A DNA stretch of 6,328 nucleotides from Planctomycetota bacterium (GTDB taxonomy: Bacteria > Planctomycetota > Brocadiia > SM23-32). The translations under genes were made by a program, and so were the position numbers. The DNA is taken from positions 1-6,328 of the forward strand of contig JAGXLK010000151.1 of the NCBI GenBank assembly GCA_018334735.1. The letters run 5' to 3'. Positions 4,998 through 6,328 of the stretch are shown piece after piece (positions within the stretch are counted from its first letter, which is position 1; each line of letters opens with the position of its first letter). The notes beneath the pieces are model-generated. The model worked only from the letters and a program-made list of their open reading frames with translations, searched no databases and was not told where the DNA came from.

Positions 4998-5927
4998 ATG
5001 ACTTCGCTGCTTGTCGTGGGCTCAGTAGCCCTGGATACGCTGGAAACTCCGTTTGGGATCGCGGAATCGGTTCTGGGCGGTTCGGCCGTATACTTCTCTC
5101 TGGCTTCACGATTGTTCGCCCCCGTGGGACTCGTCAGTGTCGTGGGTGAAGATTTTCCTCGGGAACACCGTACCCTGCTGGAAAAACAGGGCATCGGGCT
5201 TGACGGTCTCGTTGTCAAACCCGGCGAAACTTTCCGATGGAACGGGGCTTACGAGGGAGCAATGAACCAGGCCGAGACCCGCGAAGTTCAACTCAATGTA
5301 TTCGGCGATTTCCGACCTGACGTGCCGGCCCAATATCGCGACACAGAATTCGTATTTCTGGCCAATTCTTCCCCGCATACTCAAACCCACGTCTGCCGGC
5401 AGTTTCCAGAAGCAGAATTCATTCTCGCCGATACGATGAACCTGTGGATCGAGACCGAGAGGGAAGCGTTACTGGAACTTTTCGGTTTAATTGACGGTCT
5501 CATTCTGAACGACGAAGAAGCACGACAGCTAACAGAAAAACATAATCTTATAGCTGCGGGGCGGTGGGTTCTCGATCAGGGGCCGGCATTCTGCATAATT
5601 AAAAAAGCAGAACATGGTGCGATGTTGATCGGTCGCGATGATTTATTTGTTCTGCCCGGATTCCCCACCATGGAAGTCCGTGACCCAACTGGGGCCGGCG
5701 ATTCTTTTGCCGGCGGGTTCATGGGTTACGCTGCCCATCGGCAGGACTTTACCTACAGGGTTTTGCGGGCGGCTCTGGCGTACGGCACTATTGTAGCTTC
5801 ATTCACCATTGAGGATTTTGGCACACAGCGCCTTTGTGAAATTGGGGCGGAGGACCTTCAAGAACGCTACAAAAACTACCTGCGGATGTGCCATTTGCCG
5901 GACGCGCCTGGAACTCAGCAATTTTGA
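4998..5927 (+). CDS. PfkB/ribokinase-family carbohydrate kinase
   Basis: PfkB-family enzymes phosphorylate sugars or nucleosides with ATP in the cytoplasm. The 309-residue length is typical. The N-terminus LLVVGSVALD (4-13) with Asp13 and LGGSAVYFSLAS (26-37) give the substrate-side motif, with GG at 27-28. LNDEEA (170-175) is the central strand-turn. DPTGAGDSFAGGFMG (229-243) is PfkB signature 2, with catalytic base Asp235 and the anion hole Gly-Ala-Gly. Since all catalytic residues are present it should be active; the substrate cannot be told from motifs, so no gene symbol is given. ATG 4998 has GAGGT (4984-4988) at 9 bases. The 117-base gap after dprA holds a short CGGCG/CGCCG hairpin (4899-4912) and a pyrimidine-rich tract (4959-4977), so an own promoter is possible, though none is convincing. 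It converges on rpsT, with 17 bases between the stops. Confidence 0.95.
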   Translation: MTSLLVVGSVALDTLETPFGIAESVLGGSAVYFSLASRLFAPVGLVSVVGEDFPREHRTLLEKQGIGLDGLVVKPGETFRWNGAYEGAMNQAETREVQLNVFGDFRPDVPAQYRDTEFVFLANSSPHTQTHVCRQFPEAEFILADTMNLWIETEREALLELFGLIDGLILNDEEARQLTEKHNLIAAGRWVLDQGPAFCIIKKAEHGAMLIGRDDLFVLPGFPTMEVRDPTGAGDSFAGGFMGYAAHRQDFTYRVLRAALAYGTIVASFTIEDFGTQRLCEIGAEDLQERYKNYLRMCHLPDAPGTQQF

Positions 5928-5944
5928 TCTGAGCAAATCCCCGT

Positions 5945-6220
5945 TTATTGGCTGCTTTCCGTCAGACCATTAAGCATTTTCTGGCAGCTGGATTGCCGCC
6001 GGGCTGCGGTATTTTCGTGCATTATGTTTTTAGAAACGGCCTGGTGCAGAAGTTTCGTGTAGAAATCCAGTTGTTCACGGGCTTCTTCCGCATCGCCGTG
6101 TTCAACAGCTCGTTCAAATTTCTTGCGTTCGGTACCTAATCGGCTTTTGATCGATTTGTTGTGTTGGCGTCGTTTTTTGTTTTGGCGCAACGCCTTCTCT
6201 GCGGATGGTCGTTGAGGCAA
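5945..6220 (-). CDS. rpsT: 30S ribosomal protein S20, TTG start
   Basis: S20 is a primary binder of 16S rRNA, a three-helix bundle at the bottom of the 30S subunit. The 91-residue product is lysine/arginine-rich and shows the family's N-terminal SAEKALRQNKKRR (6-18) and NKSIKS (21-26), the acidic central helix start GDAEEA (42-47), and the C-terminal SKNIMHENTAARRQS (63-77). Length fits the usual 85-90. The start must be the TTG at 6218-6220: the frame is closed by TAA at 6257-6259 upstream, no in-frame ATG or GTG lies between, and AGGGAG sits 6 bases before the TTG. E. coli rpsT also initiates at UUG, where the weak start is tied to autoregulation. The gene lies 42 bases downstream of another minus-strand reading frame and may be cotranscribed with it. 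No intrinsic terminator is evident in the 17 bases shared with the converging kinase gene. Confidence 0.97.
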   Translation of the reverse strand: MPQRPSAEKALRQNKKRRQHNKSIKSRLGTERKKFERAVEHGDAEEAREQLDFYTKLLHQAVSKNIMHENTAARRQSSCQKMLNGLTESSQ

Positions 6221-6226
6221 TGTAAT

Positions 6227-6232
6227 CTCCCT
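6227..6232 (-). promoter_or_regulatory. Shine-Dalgarno that fixes the TTG start of rpsT
   Basis: AGGGAG on the minus strand, separated by the six bases ATTACA from TTG at 6218-6220. The spacing is near optimal, and the only alternative in-frame codons between it and the upstream stop are ATT codons, so it supports TTG initiation. Confidence 0.75.
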
Positions 6233-6262
6233 GAATTCAATGTTTCGAAGAAAGTGTTACTA

Positions 6263-6328
6263 TCATTCGGAAAGGGCTTCGACTTTTTCAGCAACGTCAC
6301 GGAAGTTAATATCGTTTGAATAGATTTC
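6263..6328 (-). CDS. C-terminal end of an unidentified protein upstream of rpsT (partial)
   Basis: Reading leftward from the window edge, 21 codons run to a TGA at 6263-6265. The peptide ends NFRDVAEKVEALSE, a plausible amphipathic C-terminal helix with ordinary codon use. A second minus-strand frame is also open here, so the frame is chosen on composition, not on homology. The stop is 42 bases before the rpsT start, a spacing compatible with an operon. Too little is visible to name the protein. Confidence 0.45.
   Translation of the reverse strand, partial: EIYSNDINFRDVAEKVEALSE

Noticed and set aside
4918..5000. Tiny frames ahead of the kinase gene (nine codons from 4918; ATG-CTG-TTA-TGA from 4990 overlapping the start)
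   Set aside because: Shine-Dalgarno spacing is too short for both and nothing marks them as leader peptides.
5914..5933. CTCAG/CTGAG inverted repeat across the kinase stop as a bidirectional terminator
   Set aside because: A 5-bp stem with a 10-base loop and no T-run is too weak.

Overview
The window comes from a bacterial chromosome of roughly balanced base composition. The gene set is housekeeping: a PTS Enzyme I, alanine racemase, a MglA-type small GTPase, DprA, a PfkB-family kinase and ribosomal protein S20. No insertion sequence, CRISPR array, tRNA, rRNA or integration site is visible. MglA-type GTPases are known from deltaproteobacteria/myxobacteria, Deinococcus-Thermus and many less-studied phyla. 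Together with alanine racemase this suggests a free-living, probably environmental bacterium, but the sequence alone does not fix the phylum.

Layout. On the minus strand, positions 1-1219 carry a two-gene unit: a 60-residue ferritin/rubrerythrin-like protein followed 6 bases later by ptsI, which runs off the left edge after 343 codons. A 379-base divergent intergenic region (1220-1598) holds three compact inverted repeats and a good sigma70-type promoter firing rightward into alr (1599-2819). A 450-base gap (2820-3269) follows, with a perfect 8-bp-stem inverted repeat and a candidate promoter. It leads into a mglA-like GTPase gene (3270-3857), then dprA (3906-4880) and a PfkB-family kinase gene (4998-5927), all on the plus strand. 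The kinase gene converges on the minus-strand rpsT (5945-6220) with only 17 bases between the stop codons. The right edge holds the last 21 codons of another minus-strand gene upstream of rpsT.

Functional reading. ptsI feeds PEP-derived phosphate into a PTS or a PTS-type regulatory chain, and its unusual partner is a mini iron-binding-type protein rather than HPr. alr supplies D-alanine for peptidoglycan. The MglA-like GTPase, DprA and the kinase lie in the same direction (gaps of 48 and 117 bases) and may be partly cotranscribed, but no common pathway is evident.

The most interesting signals are: (1) a perfect 16-bp palindrome centred on the dprA start codon, with no clear ribosome binding site; (2) a DprA without a recognisable winged helix but ending in QLSLF, an exact match to the bacterial sliding-clamp-binding consensus; (3) a MglA-like GTPase whose P-loop and catalytic Gln are intact while switch I (Arg53/Thr54 of MglA) and the G4 Lys are replaced; (4) a 60-residue ferritin-like protein coupled to ptsI, with metal-ligand spacing like that of encapsulated ferritins; and (5) an rpsT that must start at TTG, as E. 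coli rpsT does.
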